Source of the DNA: Holophaga sp.
Lineage (GTDB): Bacteria; Acidobacteriota; Holophagae; Holophagales; Holophagaceae
Length of the DNA stretch: 64,000 bases
Assembly (NCBI GenBank): GCA_016715205.1
Contig: JADKBC010000006.1
Location: forward strand, 1-64,000
Direction of reading: 5' to 3'
Shown: positions 43,350 to 53,209 of the stretch, piece by piece
How the letters are laid out: each line of letters opens with the position of its first letter
Position numbering within the stretch: the first letter of the stretch is position 1
The notes under the pieces: generated by a model
Seen by the model: the letters and a program-made list of their open reading frames with translations, nothing else
Told to the model about the DNA's origin: nothing
Database searches by the model: none
Position numbers and translations under genes: made by a program

Positions 43350-44999
43350 ATGCGCGTCATCACCCTTCTTGGTGGCTTGTGTGTTCTCCAGATGCAGCCG
43401 CTGGCGGCTGATAACCAAAAGCCGGTACCTGGCAAGCAGGTGGATCTGAAGGGGCTGGAGTCCACGGATCGCATCAAGACCTTTGAACGCCTTGCCCAAG
43501 CCGGGGACGCCAATGGCGCGTTCTGTTTAGGGCAGGCCTTGATCGAAGGTGATGGGGTGCCTAAGGATCCCGCCGCTGGTCTTCGTTGGATCACGGCGGC
43601 AGCGGCGCAGGAGCATCCGTCAGCGTTAGGCTACCTGGCCTGGATTTTTGCGGAAGGCCAGCTGGTGCCCAAGAATGAGGCACGCGCCTTCGAGTTGTAT
43701 TCCCGGGGAGCCGCCCAGGGAGATGTGTATTCCCTGCGTTCCATGGGGTGGGCTTACCGCTTTGGAAAAGGCTGTGCAAAGGACCCTTCAAAGGCTCTGC
43801 ACTGGTATGAAGCAGCCGCCAAATCAGGAGATGAGGAGGCCTTGGTGGCGCTCGGTATTCTGCATGAATACGGCGAAGGCGTACCGAAGGATCTGAAAAA
43901 GGCCTCCGAATACTATTACCAGGCGGCTAACCAGCAGAATGCAGATGGTCAGTGCCGGTTGGGATGGTTTTTCCTCCAAGGACTCGGTGTGGAGAAAAAG
44001 CCTGACCTTGCGTTTCACCTCTTCAGTGAATCGGCAGGGCAAGGTTGGGCCAGGTCCGAAGGGAATCTGGGCTTCATGTACCGGTATGGGCATTTCGTAA
44101 CCAGGGATCTGGTCATGGCCCGCGCTTGGTTCTTGAAATCCGCCGAACACGGAGATGTGGATTCCCAGGCGGCACTGGCATCCATGTTCGAGGCCGGTGA
44201 GGGTGGAGTGGTCGATCTCGATGAAGCACGTCGATGGTACGAAAAGGCCGCTGCTTCCCAAAACAGCTACGCGCTGATGGCGTTGGGCAACCTCCTTCTG
44301 CGCAGTGCGGGGCCTGAGGGTGCGAAACGAGCCAAGGAGCTGTTTCTGGAGGCAGCGGAACTAGGCTCGAATCGGGCCTATCTCATGCTCGCCATGTGGA
44401 GCATGACCGCCGACAAAAACAATCCATCGGCCCTGCAAGAGGCCAGGGTCTGGGCCGAAAAGGGCGTCTCGGCGGGAGACCCAGCGGCCAAGGTCTTCCT
44501 GGGCAACCTTCTGGGGCATGGGCCGGACGGAGAGGTGGAGGCTAGTCGCGCCCGACAATTGCTGGTGGATGCCGCCGCACAAGGCGATGCGTTGGCCAAA
44601 TGGCAACTGGGGCAACGCCTCCTGATTGAAGGCAAGACCGACACGAAGGCCGCTGCCAAGCTTTTCCAAGAAGCCAGCGACCTCGGCTTTCCTCCAGCCA
44701 AACTCCAACTCGGCATTTGCTTCCAGTTGGGTCGAGGATTGCCGAATAATCCTAAGCTAGCCCTTCGCTGGATTATTGAATCAGCCGAGGCAGGTTTTCC
44801 CGAAGCCCAGTTCTATCTTTCGGGGTTGTACGAAGGTGGCATTCTCGTGCCTCGCAACCGCCAGAAGGCCAAGGAATGGTTGGAAAAGGCCAGGGCTGCC
44901 GGCTATCCAGGAGCCAGGGCGCCCATGCCGAAGGGCGACAATTCCAAGGCCAAGACAGTGGTCACGCTGGAAACCATGATCTTCAAATCCGAAAAATGA
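43350..44999 (+). CDS. Secreted Sel1-repeat protein
   Basis: A 549-residue protein with a signal-like N-terminus (ITLLGGLCVLQMQPLAA). The rest is about thirteen Sel1-like repeats of about 36 residues, for example ALGILHEYGEGVPKDLKKA and LGICFQLGRGLPNNPKLAL. Such solenoids bind other proteins, often in envelope stress or secretion. It may serve the GspF/PilC-type protein encoded upstream, since the two are 21 bp apart. Good ribosome site (AGGAG) ahead of the ATG. Confidence 0.9.
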   Translation: MRVITLLGGLCVLQMQPLAADNQKPVPGKQVDLKGLESTDRIKTFERLAQAGDANGAFCLGQALIEGDGVPKDPAAGLRWITAAAAQEHPSALGYLAWIFAEGQLVPKNEARAFELYSRGAAQGDVYSLRSMGWAYRFGKGCAKDPSKALHWYEAAAKSGDEEALVALGILHEYGEGVPKDLKKASEYYYQAANQQNADGQCRLGWFFLQGLGVEKKPDLAFHLFSESAGQGWARSEGNLGFMYRYGHFVTRDLVMARAWFLKSAEHGDVDSQAALASMFEAGEGGVVDLDEARRWYEKAAASQNSYALMALGNLLLRSAGPEGAKRAKELFLEAAELGSNRAYLMLAMWSMTADKNNPSALQEARVWAEKGVSAGDPAAKVFLGNLLGHGPDGEVEASRARQLLVDAAAQGDALAKWQLGQRLLIEGKTDTKAAAKLFQEASDLGFPPAKLQLGICFQLGRGLPNNPKLALRWIIESAEAGFPEAQFYLSGLYEGGILVPRNRQKAKEWLEKARAAGYPGARAPMPKGDNSKAKTVVTLETMIFKSEK

Positions 45000-45003
45000 A
45001 AAC

Positions 45004-45138
45004 TTATCGCGTTCCTGAATAGGGATCGGGCCAATAGGGATCACGGGTGTAGGGTTCCCGCATCCAGGGGTCGTGGGGCTGTTCGTCCGACTCCCAGGGC
45101 TGGCCAGGTTCTTGGGGGAGAGGGAGTTCGCCGCGCAT
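45004..45138 (-). CDS. Possible small Pro/Trp/Tyr-rich protein
   Basis: A 44-codon frame with ATG at 45138 and stop at 45004, immediately downstream of rlmN on the same strand. It encodes a short peptide with repeated DPW/DPY units (DPWMREPY, DPYWPDPY) after a proline-rich start. No strong ribosome site is visible. The repeated composition and the tight place after rlmN suggest it is real, but a chance frame cannot be excluded. Confidence 0.4.
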   Translation of the reverse strand: MRGELPLPQEPGQPWESDEQPHDPWMREPYTRDPYWPDPYSGTR

Positions 45139-45158
45139 GGGGCGATTCTACTGAATAT

Positions 45159-46247
45159 TCAGACTTGTGGGTGGCCTTTGTGTATCAGCTGACCGCAGGC
45201 GGCTTGCACGTCGCGGCCCCGGCTCTTGCGCACGGTGACAAAGCAGCCCAGGGCCTTCAGGTGGGCCACGAAGGTCGCCAACCGGGCTTCCGCAGGCTCC
45301 TTGAAAGTGGAGGCCGCGTGCTCGTTCATGCGGATCAGGTTCAGGTTGTGCCCGTGGCGGAGTTCACCCATCCAGGCAGCCAATCGGTCAGCATCTTCCA
45401 ATGTGTCGTTCACGCCCGCCATGAGCACGTATTCGATGGTGAGTTTTTCCTTCGGGCCTGGGGACCACTGGTCCAGCGCCTGACGGAGCCGGGCCAGGTT
45501 CCACACCCGGTTCACGGGCATCACGGCGCCCCGGGCCGCATCGGTGGTGGCGTTGAGGGAAAGGGCCAGCCAAGGTCGTGGTGTCAGCTTGGCCAGTTTC
45601 TCGATGCCGCTCACCAGGCCGGAGGTGGAAACCGTGATTCGCCGCGTGCTGATGTTCAGGCCCCGCTCGTGGTTGAACACCTGAATGGCGCGATGCACAT
45701 GATCAAGGTTATGCAAGGGTTCGCCCATGCCCATGAACACCAGGGTGATCTGGTGGGGTTTATCGGGCCCCAATTCCAGGAGCAGCACGAGCACTTGGCC
45801 CACGATTTCACCGGCTGTGAGATTGCGCCGGATGCCCATGGCGCCTGTGGCGCAAAAGGTGCAGCCCATGGCGCAGCCCACCTGACTGCTGATGCAGAGG
45901 GTGACCCGGGGATTGCGCACGTCCCGGGGCATGTGCACGGCCTCGATGCGCTCACCATCCGCCAGGGCCAACACCAGCTTGGTGCTGCCGTCCTCGGAGC
46001 CATGCCGTTCCACGATCTGGGGCAAGGCGCAATCCAGGTGTTCGGCCATCCAGTCCCGAATTTCACGGCTCACTCGGGGGCGACTGTCCACCCAGGCCCA
46101 GGGATGCTGGCACTGCACAAAGATGTGTTCGGCTCGGCCCGGCGCACCCATCGCGGCGAAGTCCTCGGGTAAAAGCGCAAAGACCGAGGGCTTCCCCGCG
46201 CGCTCGGGCGCGGGGCGATCCCAGGAATTCAGAACGGATTCAGCCAT
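45159..46247 (-). CDS. rlmN: 23S rRNA (adenine2503-C2)-methyltransferase RlmN
   Basis: A 362-residue radical-SAM enzyme that methylates A2503 of 23S rRNA and A37 of some tRNAs. The iron-sulfur cluster motif is CAMGCTFC in SSQVGCAMGCTFCATGAMG. The segment MGMGEPLHNLDHV and the late cysteine in LKALGCFVTVRKSRGRD are family features. It lies 9 bp upstream of the FKBP gene's stop, so both may share a transcript on the minus strand. Confidence 0.94.
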   Translation of the reverse strand: MAESVLNSWDRPAPERAGKPSVFALLPEDFAAMGAPGRAEHIFVQCQHPWAWVDSRPRVSREIRDWMAEHLDCALPQIVERHGSEDGSTKLVLALADGERIEAVHMPRDVRNPRVTLCISSQVGCAMGCTFCATGAMGIRRNLTAGEIVGQVLVLLLELGPDKPHQITLVFMGMGEPLHNLDHVHRAIQVFNHERGLNISTRRITVSTSGLVSGIEKLAKLTPRPWLALSLNATTDAARGAVMPVNRVWNLARLRQALDQWSPGPKEKLTIEYVLMAGVNDTLEDADRLAAWMGELRHGHNLNLIRMNEHAASTFKEPAEARLATFVAHLKALGCFVTVRKSRGRDVQAACGQLIHKGHPQV

Positions 46248-46256
46248 GCCTCCAGT

Positions 46257-46721
46257 CTACTGGATGGGTTTGGCCTCGCCCTGGATACTCACCACTTCCA
46301 CCTCAAACAGGAGGGTCGCGCCCGGGGGAATGACTCCACCGGCGCCGCGGTCGCCGTAGGCCAGTTCGGGGGGAATGATGAGCACCCGCTTGCCGCCCTT
46401 CTTCATGCCCGCCACACCTTCGTCCCAGCCCTTGATCACGCGGCCTGCGCCCAGTTCGAACTCCAGGGGCTTGTTGCGGTTGAGGTTGGCATCGAACTGC
46501 TGTCCCTGGCGACCTTTCTGGGTGTCGTAGAGCCAGCCGCGGTAGAGCATGCCCAAGGTCTGTCCTTTGGCGGCTCCGGGTCCTTTGCCGGGCTTGAGCT
46601 CGGCGATTTGCAAGCCACTGGCGGTCTTGGTGAAGGTGCCCGCCAGTTTTCGGTCAGCAAAGAGGGGCGTGGCCAGCAACGCCAACGCCAGCGCACCAAG
46701 CAGCAATCGGGAAAGGCGCAT
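46257..46721 (-). CDS. Exported FKBP-type peptidyl-prolyl isomerase
   Basis: A 154-residue protein with a signal peptide (LLLGALALALLATPLFA). The FKBP domain has GRVIKGWDEGVAGMKKGGKR, IIPPELAYGDRGAGG and VIPPGATLLFEVEV, which form the active site. It catalyses proline isomerisation, probably in the periplasm. The single FKBP domain lacks the dimerisation helix of FkpA. rlmN follows on the same strand. Confidence 0.92.
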   Translation of the reverse strand: MRLSRLLLGALALALLATPLFADRKLAGTFTKTASGLQIAELKPGKGPGAAKGQTLGMLYRGWLYDTQKGRQGQQFDANLNRNKPLEFELGAGRVIKGWDEGVAGMKKGGKRVLIIPPELAYGDRGAGGVIPPGATLLFEVEVVSIQGEAKPIQ

Positions 46722-46815
46722 GGGGAATCCTTATGGAGGCCGAGGGAAGAATCTTACCCTGGCCCAGGTTGCCCTGCCGAAGGGGTGCCAAAGGGTGGTG
46801 TAATTCCAGAAAGTT

Positions 46816-49302
46816 TTGGTGAAAGCTCGGCCCATTGCCGAAAAGGGGATGAACCTCCGGAATGCCTGTCAGGACACAAGCGAGGCGTCTATGGTCACGA
46901 AGGCGGAACAACCAGGCGGTGAAGATCAGGCCAGTCCGTTCGAGCCGTACGACCTCGCCCCGATGGCCTACTGCACGATGGATGGGCAAGGGTTGCTGCT
47001 GGAAGCCAATCTCGCAGCGGCCACCTTGCTGGGCCTACCTCGGAAGGAACTGGTCCGCCAGCCGATCCGTCGATTCATCCAAAAGGAGGACCAGAAAACC
47101 TATGAGGAGGCTCACCGGCAGTTGGCGGCAACGGGCAAACCCATAACCTGCGATTTGCGCCTGACGAGAGGGGATGGAACGCCACTATGGGCGAATGTGG
47201 TCATTGCCGGGGTGGAAGCTGCGACAGAGGCGCCCATCTTCCACTTAGTGCTGAGTGACACCACCGAAAAAACCCGGCTCGAGCAAGCCAAAGCGTATCT
47301 TGCCAAGGGAGAATGGCTGCTCACAGGAGAGAGCTTCTTCTCAGCCCTGGCCCGATTTCTGGCGGGCCATTTGGGCATGGATTACATCTGCATCGACCGC
47401 CTGGCGGGGGATACCCTCAGCGCCGAAACCCTGGCCGTGTGGTACGACGGAAAATTTGAAGACAACGTGGTCTACACCTTGAAGGACACCCCCTGCGGGG
47501 ATGTGGTGGGCAAATCGATTTGTTGTTTTCCTGCCGGTGTGCGCCACCTTTTCCCCAAGGATCAGGTGCTGCAAGACATGGGCGCCGAAAGCTATCTGGG
47601 CGTGACCCTGTTTGGCACGGGCGGGCAGCCCATTGGACTCATCGCCCTGATTGGTCGTCACCCCGTGGGCGATTCCCGCTTGGCGGAAGGCACACTGGCA
47701 CTGGTGGCCGCCCGGGCCGCCGCTGAACTGGAACACCTGCAGGCCGAAGAAGCCTTGCACGAGGCTCGCCAACTGCATGAGCAAGTGCTGCAGGGTGCCC
47801 ACGAGGGCATCATCGTCCACGATCGTGAACTCAAATACCGGGTCTGGAACCCGTTCATGGAGCAATTGAGTGGGCTCCCGGCCAGCGCCGTGGTGGGCAA
47901 ACATCCCATCGAGGTTTTCCCTTTTCTGAGAGAAGTGGGCGTCGTGGCCCGTCTTGAAAGGGCGTTGAACGGGGAGGCGGTGGATTCCATCGATATCCAG
48001 TACCAAATCGCCAGCACCGGGAAAACCGGCTGGGCCACAGACTCCGTTGGGCCATTGCGAAATGGCAAAGGCGAAATCATCGGCGTGATCGGCATGGTGC
48101 GGGATATTAGCGAACGCAAGGCCGCAGAAGAAACCATGCGGAAATTGAACGAGGACTTGGAAGCCCGCATCCAGGCGCGCACCATCGAGCTCAGCCGCGC
48201 CTTGGAGACCTTGCAGCAGGAAATGGACGAACGGCAAAAGGCCGCCACGGCCATTCGGCATTCCGAAGAAAAATACAGCACCGTGGTGGAAAATTCGCCC
48301 ACGGGGATCTTTATTCTAAATAACGCGGAGATTCTCTTTGCCAATCCCCGCTTTTTTGAAATCTTGAAGCGCTCACCGGATGAACTCACCGCCATTCATC
48401 CCTATGAAATCATTCATCCGGATGATCTGCCTGGCGTTCAGGAACTCTGGGCCAAACGGCTTACAGGGCAAGAAGCTCCCCAGGACATCGAATTACGCAT
48501 CCTGGCGGGTGATGGCGGTCTGCGGTGGATCACGGGCCGCAGCGCGGTTATTCCCTATGGCAATGGTTCGGCGCTGCTGGTGAATATTCACGACATCACG
48601 GAACGCAAAGAGGCCTTGGAGGCTCTGAAGGAGTCACAGAAGGCCCTGCACGGCCTTTCTGCCCGCATGATCTCCATCCAAGAAAACGAGCGCCAGCGGG
48701 TGGCGCGGGAGCTCCATGACAGCATTGGCTCCACCCTTAGCGCCATCAAGCTCATGGTGGAACGGGCACTGGATGTTCCTTGCCCCCACGAATTCGATTG
48801 TCATGTACAGGCCCTGCGATCCGTGGTCCCCGTGATCCAGGATTCGGTGGAAGAAGTCCGCCGAATTTCCATGGCGCTTCACCCGTTGACCCTCGATGAC
48901 CTTGGGTTGATCACCACCATCGATTGGTTCATGCGGGAATTCCAGAGACGGCTGCCCGCCGTGAAGATCGAACAGCGAATCGAGCTCACCGATGCCGCGA
49001 TTCCCGATCCCCTGAAAACCAATATCTTCCGCATTCTCCAGGAGGGGCTTAACAACGCCGCTAAGTACAGCCAAGCGAGGCGTGTGGGTGTTGGCCTTAG
49101 GGCGGAAGAAGACCAGATCATCCTGGAAATGGAAGACGATGGCGTGGGCTTCGACCAGGCGACCCTACGTCCCCCCAATGCTGCGGGCGGCTTTGGCCTT
49201 GCTTCCATGCGGGAACGCATTGAACTTTCAGGAGGCGAACTCTCGATTCTGGCTGCACCGGGGCGGGGAACCCGCCTCCGGGCCTGCTGGCCTGCGGTTT
49301 GA
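46816..49302 (+). CDS. Multi-PAS/GAF sensor histidine kinase (NarX/HisKA_3 type)
   Basis: An 828-residue cytosolic kinase. A PAS domain is near residues 40-150, a GAF domain at about 165-310, two PAS domains at about 320-440 and 480-600, with coiled coil between. The phosphoacceptor is in NERQRVARELHDSIGST (His near 634), the HisKA_3 form used with NarL-type regulators. The ATPase domain has ILQEGLNNAAKYS and GFGLASMRERIEL. Start choice is uncertain: GTG at 46816 or ATG at 46891 with GAGG close by. No NarL-type regulator is adjacent. Confidence 0.88.
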   Translation: MVKARPIAEKGMNLRNACQDTSEASMVTKAEQPGGEDQASPFEPYDLAPMAYCTMDGQGLLLEANLAAATLLGLPRKELVRQPIRRFIQKEDQKTYEEAHRQLAATGKPITCDLRLTRGDGTPLWANVVIAGVEAATEAPIFHLVLSDTTEKTRLEQAKAYLAKGEWLLTGESFFSALARFLAGHLGMDYICIDRLAGDTLSAETLAVWYDGKFEDNVVYTLKDTPCGDVVGKSICCFPAGVRHLFPKDQVLQDMGAESYLGVTLFGTGGQPIGLIALIGRHPVGDSRLAEGTLALVAARAAAELEHLQAEEALHEARQLHEQVLQGAHEGIIVHDRELKYRVWNPFMEQLSGLPASAVVGKHPIEVFPFLREVGVVARLERALNGEAVDSIDIQYQIASTGKTGWATDSVGPLRNGKGEIIGVIGMVRDISERKAAEETMRKLNEDLEARIQARTIELSRALETLQQEMDERQKAATAIRHSEEKYSTVVENSPTGIFILNNAEILFANPRFFEILKRSPDELTAIHPYEIIHPDDLPGVQELWAKRLTGQEAPQDIELRILAGDGGLRWITGRSAVIPYGNGSALLVNIHDITERKEALEALKESQKALHGLSARMISIQENERQRVARELHDSIGSTLSAIKLMVERALDVPCPHEFDCHVQALRSVVPVIQDSVEEVRRISMALHPLTLDDLGLITTIDWFMREFQRRLPAVKIEQRIELTDAAIPDPLKTNIFRILQEGLNNAAKYSQARRVGVGLRAEEDQIILEMEDDGVGFDQATLRPPNAAGGFGLASMRERIELSGGELSILAAPGRGTRLRACWPAV

Positions 49303-49312
49303 ATCCAGCGCA

Positions 49313-50584
49313 TCAACCGGCCAGATCCTGCTTACGGATGGCGCCATTCTTTTTGGTGCCCAGGGCGGATACGGCCATGACCGAAGGCTTCAGGATGTCC
49401 GAGGCCACGCGGTTGAGATGTTCCAGGTCCACAGCATCGATCTCCTGCACCTGGCCATCGAGATCCAGGATGCGATCCATGTGGATGGCCTGGTGGGCCA
49501 GAGTGAACATGCGGGCGCTGGTGGATTCCTGGCTGAACACGAGGCTGGTGCGCGCCTGGAGTTTGGCACGGTCCAGTTCTTCTTGAGTGGCGCCCTGGTC
49601 GGCCAACCGCACGCATTCCACCGTGGCGCGCTGCACCAGTTCCCGGGCCTTGTCCGCGGCGCAACTGGCCATGATCTGCAGGGCGCCCGTGTCGCCGTAG
49701 TGGGTGAGGTAGCTGCCGATCTGGTAGCAGAGGGCGTGCTTTTCCCGCAGTTCCATGAAGAGCCGCGATGACATGCCCCCGCCCAGGACGTGACTCAGCA
49801 GGTTCACGGCCGTACGATCCCGGTGCCGGTGGCCAGGGGCCGGAAAACCAAGAATCAAGCTGGCCTGCTGAAGATCCTTGCGGGGCGTGTTGAGGATGAA
49901 GGGGGCCGGTGCACTAAGCGGCAACGCTGGTTCAGCAGGGCCATTGGGCAGGCGATCCAGGATCGGCTGCAGCAAGTTCAGGAAGGGCTCCACCTCAATA
50001 TCGCCTGCTGCGGCAATCAGGAGATTTGGCGCCCGGTAGGTTTTGCGGAAAAAGGCCCGGGCTTCGTCGGAACCGAATTTAGCTACCTGCTCCGGCCGAC
50101 CGAGGATGGGATGGGCCAGGGCGCCACCCTTCCAGAAATTCAGATAGAAGAGTTCGCTCACCCAGTCATCGGCCTGGTCTTCGCTCTGGGCGATTTCTTC
50201 CAGGATCACGCTGCGTTCCCGGATTAGCTCTGCCGAATCAAAGCGCGGCGTTGTCACTAGATCACCCAGCAGTTCCACCAAGTCTGGAAGCTGCTCGCGC
50301 AGCACCTTGCCGTAAAAACAGGCGGTTTCTTTGCCTGTGAAGGCATCCACGTTGCCACCCAGGGCATCCGTGGCGGCACTCAGGGCTTCTGGATTTGGGA
50401 AGCGCTCGGTGCCCTTGAACACCGTGTGCTCAATGAAATGCGCCAGGCCTTCCTCGTTTGGCCCCTCATGGATGCTGCCCCGCCGCACCCAGAACCCCAC
50501 CGAGCAGCTTCGCACATGCGAAAGCGGCTCGATCAGGATTTCGGTACCGGAGGGCGTGGAGGTGCGGAAGAAGGTTTCGGCCAT
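49313..50584 (-). CDS. M16-family zinc peptidase
   Basis: A 423-residue protease of the insulinase/processing-peptidase type. The inverted zinc motif HFIEH is at residues 49-53, with the third ligand in SVILEEIAQSEDQ about 75 residues later. It is a single M16 unit (about half an insulinase) without a signal peptide. It lies 28 bp after the ABC permease on the same strand, so it could be co-expressed with the transporters. Its substrate is not known. Confidence 0.9.
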   Translation of the reverse strand: MAETFFRTSTPSGTEILIEPLSHVRSCSVGFWVRRGSIHEGPNEEGLAHFIEHTVFKGTERFPNPEALSAATDALGGNVDAFTGKETACFYGKVLREQLPDLVELLGDLVTTPRFDSAELIRERSVILEEIAQSEDQADDWVSELFYLNFWKGGALAHPILGRPEQVAKFGSDEARAFFRKTYRAPNLLIAAAGDIEVEPFLNLLQPILDRLPNGPAEPALPLSAPAPFILNTPRKDLQQASLILGFPAPGHRHRDRTAVNLLSHVLGGGMSSRLFMELREKHALCYQIGSYLTHYGDTGALQIMASCAADKARELVQRATVECVRLADQGATQEELDRAKLQARTSLVFSQESTSARMFTLAHQAIHMDRILDLDGQVQEIDAVDLEHLNRVASDILKPSVMAVSALGTKKNGAIRKQDLAG

Positions 50585-50612
50585 TCATCCAGTGTAAGGC
50601 CCAAGCTGCCCT

Positions 50613-51413
50613 TCACCCCTCCGCTTCTGCCCCCGCCAGCCCGATCGGCGTGCGTTGCAGCTTCCAGCCACTGGCGGCCCAGCAGAGCACGCCAAAGAGG
50701 AAGAGCACCAGAATGGCCAGTGGCCAGGGCGTGGTGATCTGCTGCTGGGCGAGCAGCTGGGAGGTCTCCACGGCGCCGCCGCGGCTGCCCGCGATGCTTT
50801 CGATGTAGTGGATGAAGGTGAAGCGCTGAAGATTGCCCGGGAAGATCCGCACCAGGGGATCCCAGATCAGCAAATACAGAGCACCCCACAGTGTCCCGCG
50901 CTTAAAAACCAGGCCCAGGAAGGTCATGAAAGCCAGTTCGGCCCAAAAAGCAGTCACGAGCGCGGCAGCCATGAGTGGCAGGGACGCAAAGTCGGCACCC
51001 AGGCCCGCAAGCCCACCCACGGCGACAATGATCCATGCGGCACCCCAGCCAAACCAGAGCAGGCCCTTGCCGAAGGGCAGAATCCAGGTGGGCACGGGTC
51101 GGGACAGCACCAGGGGCAGGGTGCGCTGTTCCATGTCTTCGCGAATGCCTGCGGGCGCAGCCACCAGCACAAGGATGGGCAGAGCCAACTGGGCCAGAAC
51201 TTTGTGAAATACGATCAAAGTTTCCTGGGTGCCCCAGTTGAAATTGGGCTGTTTGAAGTGCATGAGTGCGGCCAAGCCCAAGCTCAGCGCCACCGGCAGG
51301 ACGATCAGCAGCGTGCAGACCCAGCCCCGGACCTGGAGCAGGCGAGGGAAGTAGCCCCGGACCAGCGCGGCCACGGTGCGGGCAGGAGTGGGCAAAGTGG
51401 GCAACGTGGTCAT
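50613..51413 (-). CDS. ABC-2-type transporter permease (second pair)
   Basis: A 266-residue membrane protein with about six hydrophobic segments, such as TLLIVLPVALSLGLAALMHF and PILVLVAAPAGI. The motif FGKGLLWFGWGAAWI and the EDMEQRTLPLVLSRPV segment match the ABC-2 permease family. It overlaps its ATPase (51410-52342) by four bases. The transported substrate cannot be told. Confidence 0.85.
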   Translation of the reverse strand: MTTLPTLPTPARTVAALVRGYFPRLLQVRGWVCTLLIVLPVALSLGLAALMHFKQPNFNWGTQETLIVFHKVLAQLALPILVLVAAPAGIREDMEQRTLPLVLSRPVPTWILPFGKGLLWFGWGAAWIIVAVGGLAGLGADFASLPLMAAALVTAFWAELAFMTFLGLVFKRGTLWGALYLLIWDPLVRIFPGNLQRFTFIHYIESIAGSRGGAVETSQLLAQQQITTPWPLAILVLFLFGVLCWAASGWKLQRTPIGLAGAEAEG

Positions 51414-52342
51414 GCGTGATCCTTGGTGAGGAACTGGAAGACCGCATCCAGGTTGAGATCAATGGGATCCAGGGAGCGCAGGGGCAATTCACCGCTCAGC
51501 ACCGCGGCCTGCAACTTGGGCAGGAAGGAGCGCGGATTGCGCACCGCCAGCACGGCGCCCGCTTCTTCCATGCGCAGGGCCACCAGTTCGTCGTGCTCCA
51601 CGGCCCAGCGAGCCACGGCCTGGGCGGATTCGGCGCCGATGCGCAGTTCCACGGGATGGCGATCCAGCAGTTCGCGAATCTCCGCCACGCTGCCTTCGGC
51701 CAGTAACCGGCCGCGGAACAGCAGCAGAATGCGATCCGTGAGCTGGGCCACTTCGCCCAGAATGTGACTGGAAACCAGGATGCGGCGGCCGGATGCGGCC
51801 TGCTGGCGCAGCAGATCCATGAGCTGCAGGCGGGATTCCGGGTCCATGCCGTTGAAGGGTTCGTCCAGGATCAACAGATCGGGATCATGGAGCAGCGCCT
51901 GGCTCAGCCGCATGCGCTGACGCATGCCCTTGGACATTTCCGAAAAGAGCTTCTTTCCGTTCACTTCCATGCCCACAGCGGCCAGCGCGGAGGCCATGGC
52001 CTGGTCAAGGCGGGCACCGGTGAGGCCCGAAAGCTCGCCCATCATGCGCAGCCAGGCATGGCCTCGCAGGCCCACAGGGAAGCGATCGCCTTCGGGCACC
52101 AAGCCAATGCGAGCCAACACCGCAGGGTTGCGGAAGGGGGCTTCGCCAAACACCTTCACATCGCCGCCCGAGGGGGGTAGCAGGCCCGAAAGCAGCTGGA
52201 TCAGGGTGGATTTCCCGGCGCCGTTGGGGCCGAGCAGGCCCGTGATACCGCCACCTGCTGGCAACTCGAAGGTGGTGGGCGACAGGCCCAGAATATCGCC
52301 GTAGCGCAGGGAGGCACGTTCGAGGGAGACGGTCGCGGTCAT
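51410..52342 (-). CDS. ABC transporter ATP-binding protein (second pair)
   Basis: The start at 52342 (MTATVSLERASLRYG) gives 310 residues. Walker A GPNGAGKST, a Q loop, the signature LFSEMSKGMRQRMRLSQALL and Walker B LLILDEPFNGMDPES are all present. It overlaps the upstream permease by four bases and its own partner permease downstream by four bases. The fold is that of the CcmA/drug-type ABC-2 ATPases. Confidence 0.92.
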   Translation of the reverse strand: MTATVSLERASLRYGDILGLSPTTFELPAGGGITGLLGPNGAGKSTLIQLLSGLLPPSGGDVKVFGEAPFRNPAVLARIGLVPEGDRFPVGLRGHAWLRMMGELSGLTGARLDQAMASALAAVGMEVNGKKLFSEMSKGMRQRMRLSQALLHDPDLLILDEPFNGMDPESRLQLMDLLRQQAASGRRILVSSHILGEVAQLTDRILLLFRGRLLAEGSVAEIRELLDRHPVELRIGAESAQAVARWAVEHDELVALRMEEAGAVLAVRNPRSFLPKLQAAVLSGELPLRSLDPIDLNLDAVFQFLTKDHA

Positions 52343-53208
52343 AGGACGGCCTCCGAGGGGCGGGTGCGGCGGGCGGCAAGGTAGGTCCAGAGCACGAGAT
52401 GGAATGCCGTGCCAATCAGGGTGGGAATCCAATCCAAGGGCGGCTCCGAAACCCGGCAGAGCAAGGCGGGCCAGGCTCGCACCAGGGCCTGTGGGCTGAT
52501 CGCCATCCAGGCGGATTCATGCAACAGGCCCATCAACAGGCCGCCGAGGGCACTGGTGCCGAGGGAAATGCCCAGAACCCAACCAAAGCCAGCACGAGGT
52601 GAGGAGGCCAGACTGGAGGCTCCCAGGGTGACAGCCCCCATCAACAGGGAGATGATCAGGGCCGAGGGCAGGAGATACAGCGGCGCCCAGGGGGAAATGG
52701 GCCCGTTGTTCCCGGCGATGAGCATGGACATGCCCCAGGGCAGCACGACAAAGGGCAGCAGAATCACAAAGGGCAGTCCCGCCGCAAAAAGGCCCTTGCC
52801 CAACAGGTAATCCAGGGGCCGTACCGGGTGCGCGTACATCAGGGGGCGGATGCGGTACAGGGAATCCCTGGCCACCAATCCGCCACCCACCAGGGCCACC
52901 TGGAACCAGAGCAGGGTGGTGAGCCAGCCGCCCATGGTGAGAATTCCCGCATGGAATTCGGGGCCCTGGGTGAACACCTGATTGGCGAAATCGCGCACGC
53001 CGCCGAAAGCAGCTTGGGTTTTCAGCAGGTGGCGAATGTAAAGGGTGGCCAACTGCACCAACAGGCTGCCCACGAACATGAAGCCGAAAAAGCGTCCCAC
53101 GCGCTGTTTAAGCACCCGGCGGATATCGAATCGGGCAATGACCAGCGCCGGTGGCAGTCCTTCGTCCAGGGCGGGACGGGGCGGAAGGGAAGGGGCGTAG
53201 ATGGGCAT
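52339..53208 (-). CDS. ABC transporter permease (first pair)
   Basis: A 289-residue membrane protein with about six helices, for example RFFGFMFVGSLLVQLATLYI and LPFVILLPFVVLPWGMSML. The ARDSLYRIRPLMYAHPVRPLDY segment is the cytosolic coupling-loop type found in ABC-2 permeases. It starts 1 bp after the upstream ATPase stop and overlaps the next ATPase gene by four bases, so the cluster is a single transcription unit. Confidence 0.85.
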   Translation of the reverse strand: MPIYAPSLPPRPALDEGLPPALVIARFDIRRVLKQRVGRFFGFMFVGSLLVQLATLYIRHLLKTQAAFGGVRDFANQVFTQGPEFHAGILTMGGWLTTLLWFQVALVGGGLVARDSLYRIRPLMYAHPVRPLDYLLGKGLFAAGLPFVILLPFVVLPWGMSMLIAGNNGPISPWAPLYLLPSALIISLLMGAVTLGASSLASSPRAGFGWVLGISLGTSALGGLLMGLLHESAWMAISPQALVRAWPALLCRVSEPPLDWIPTLIGTAFHLVLWTYLAARRTRPSEAVL

Positions 53209-53209
53209 A

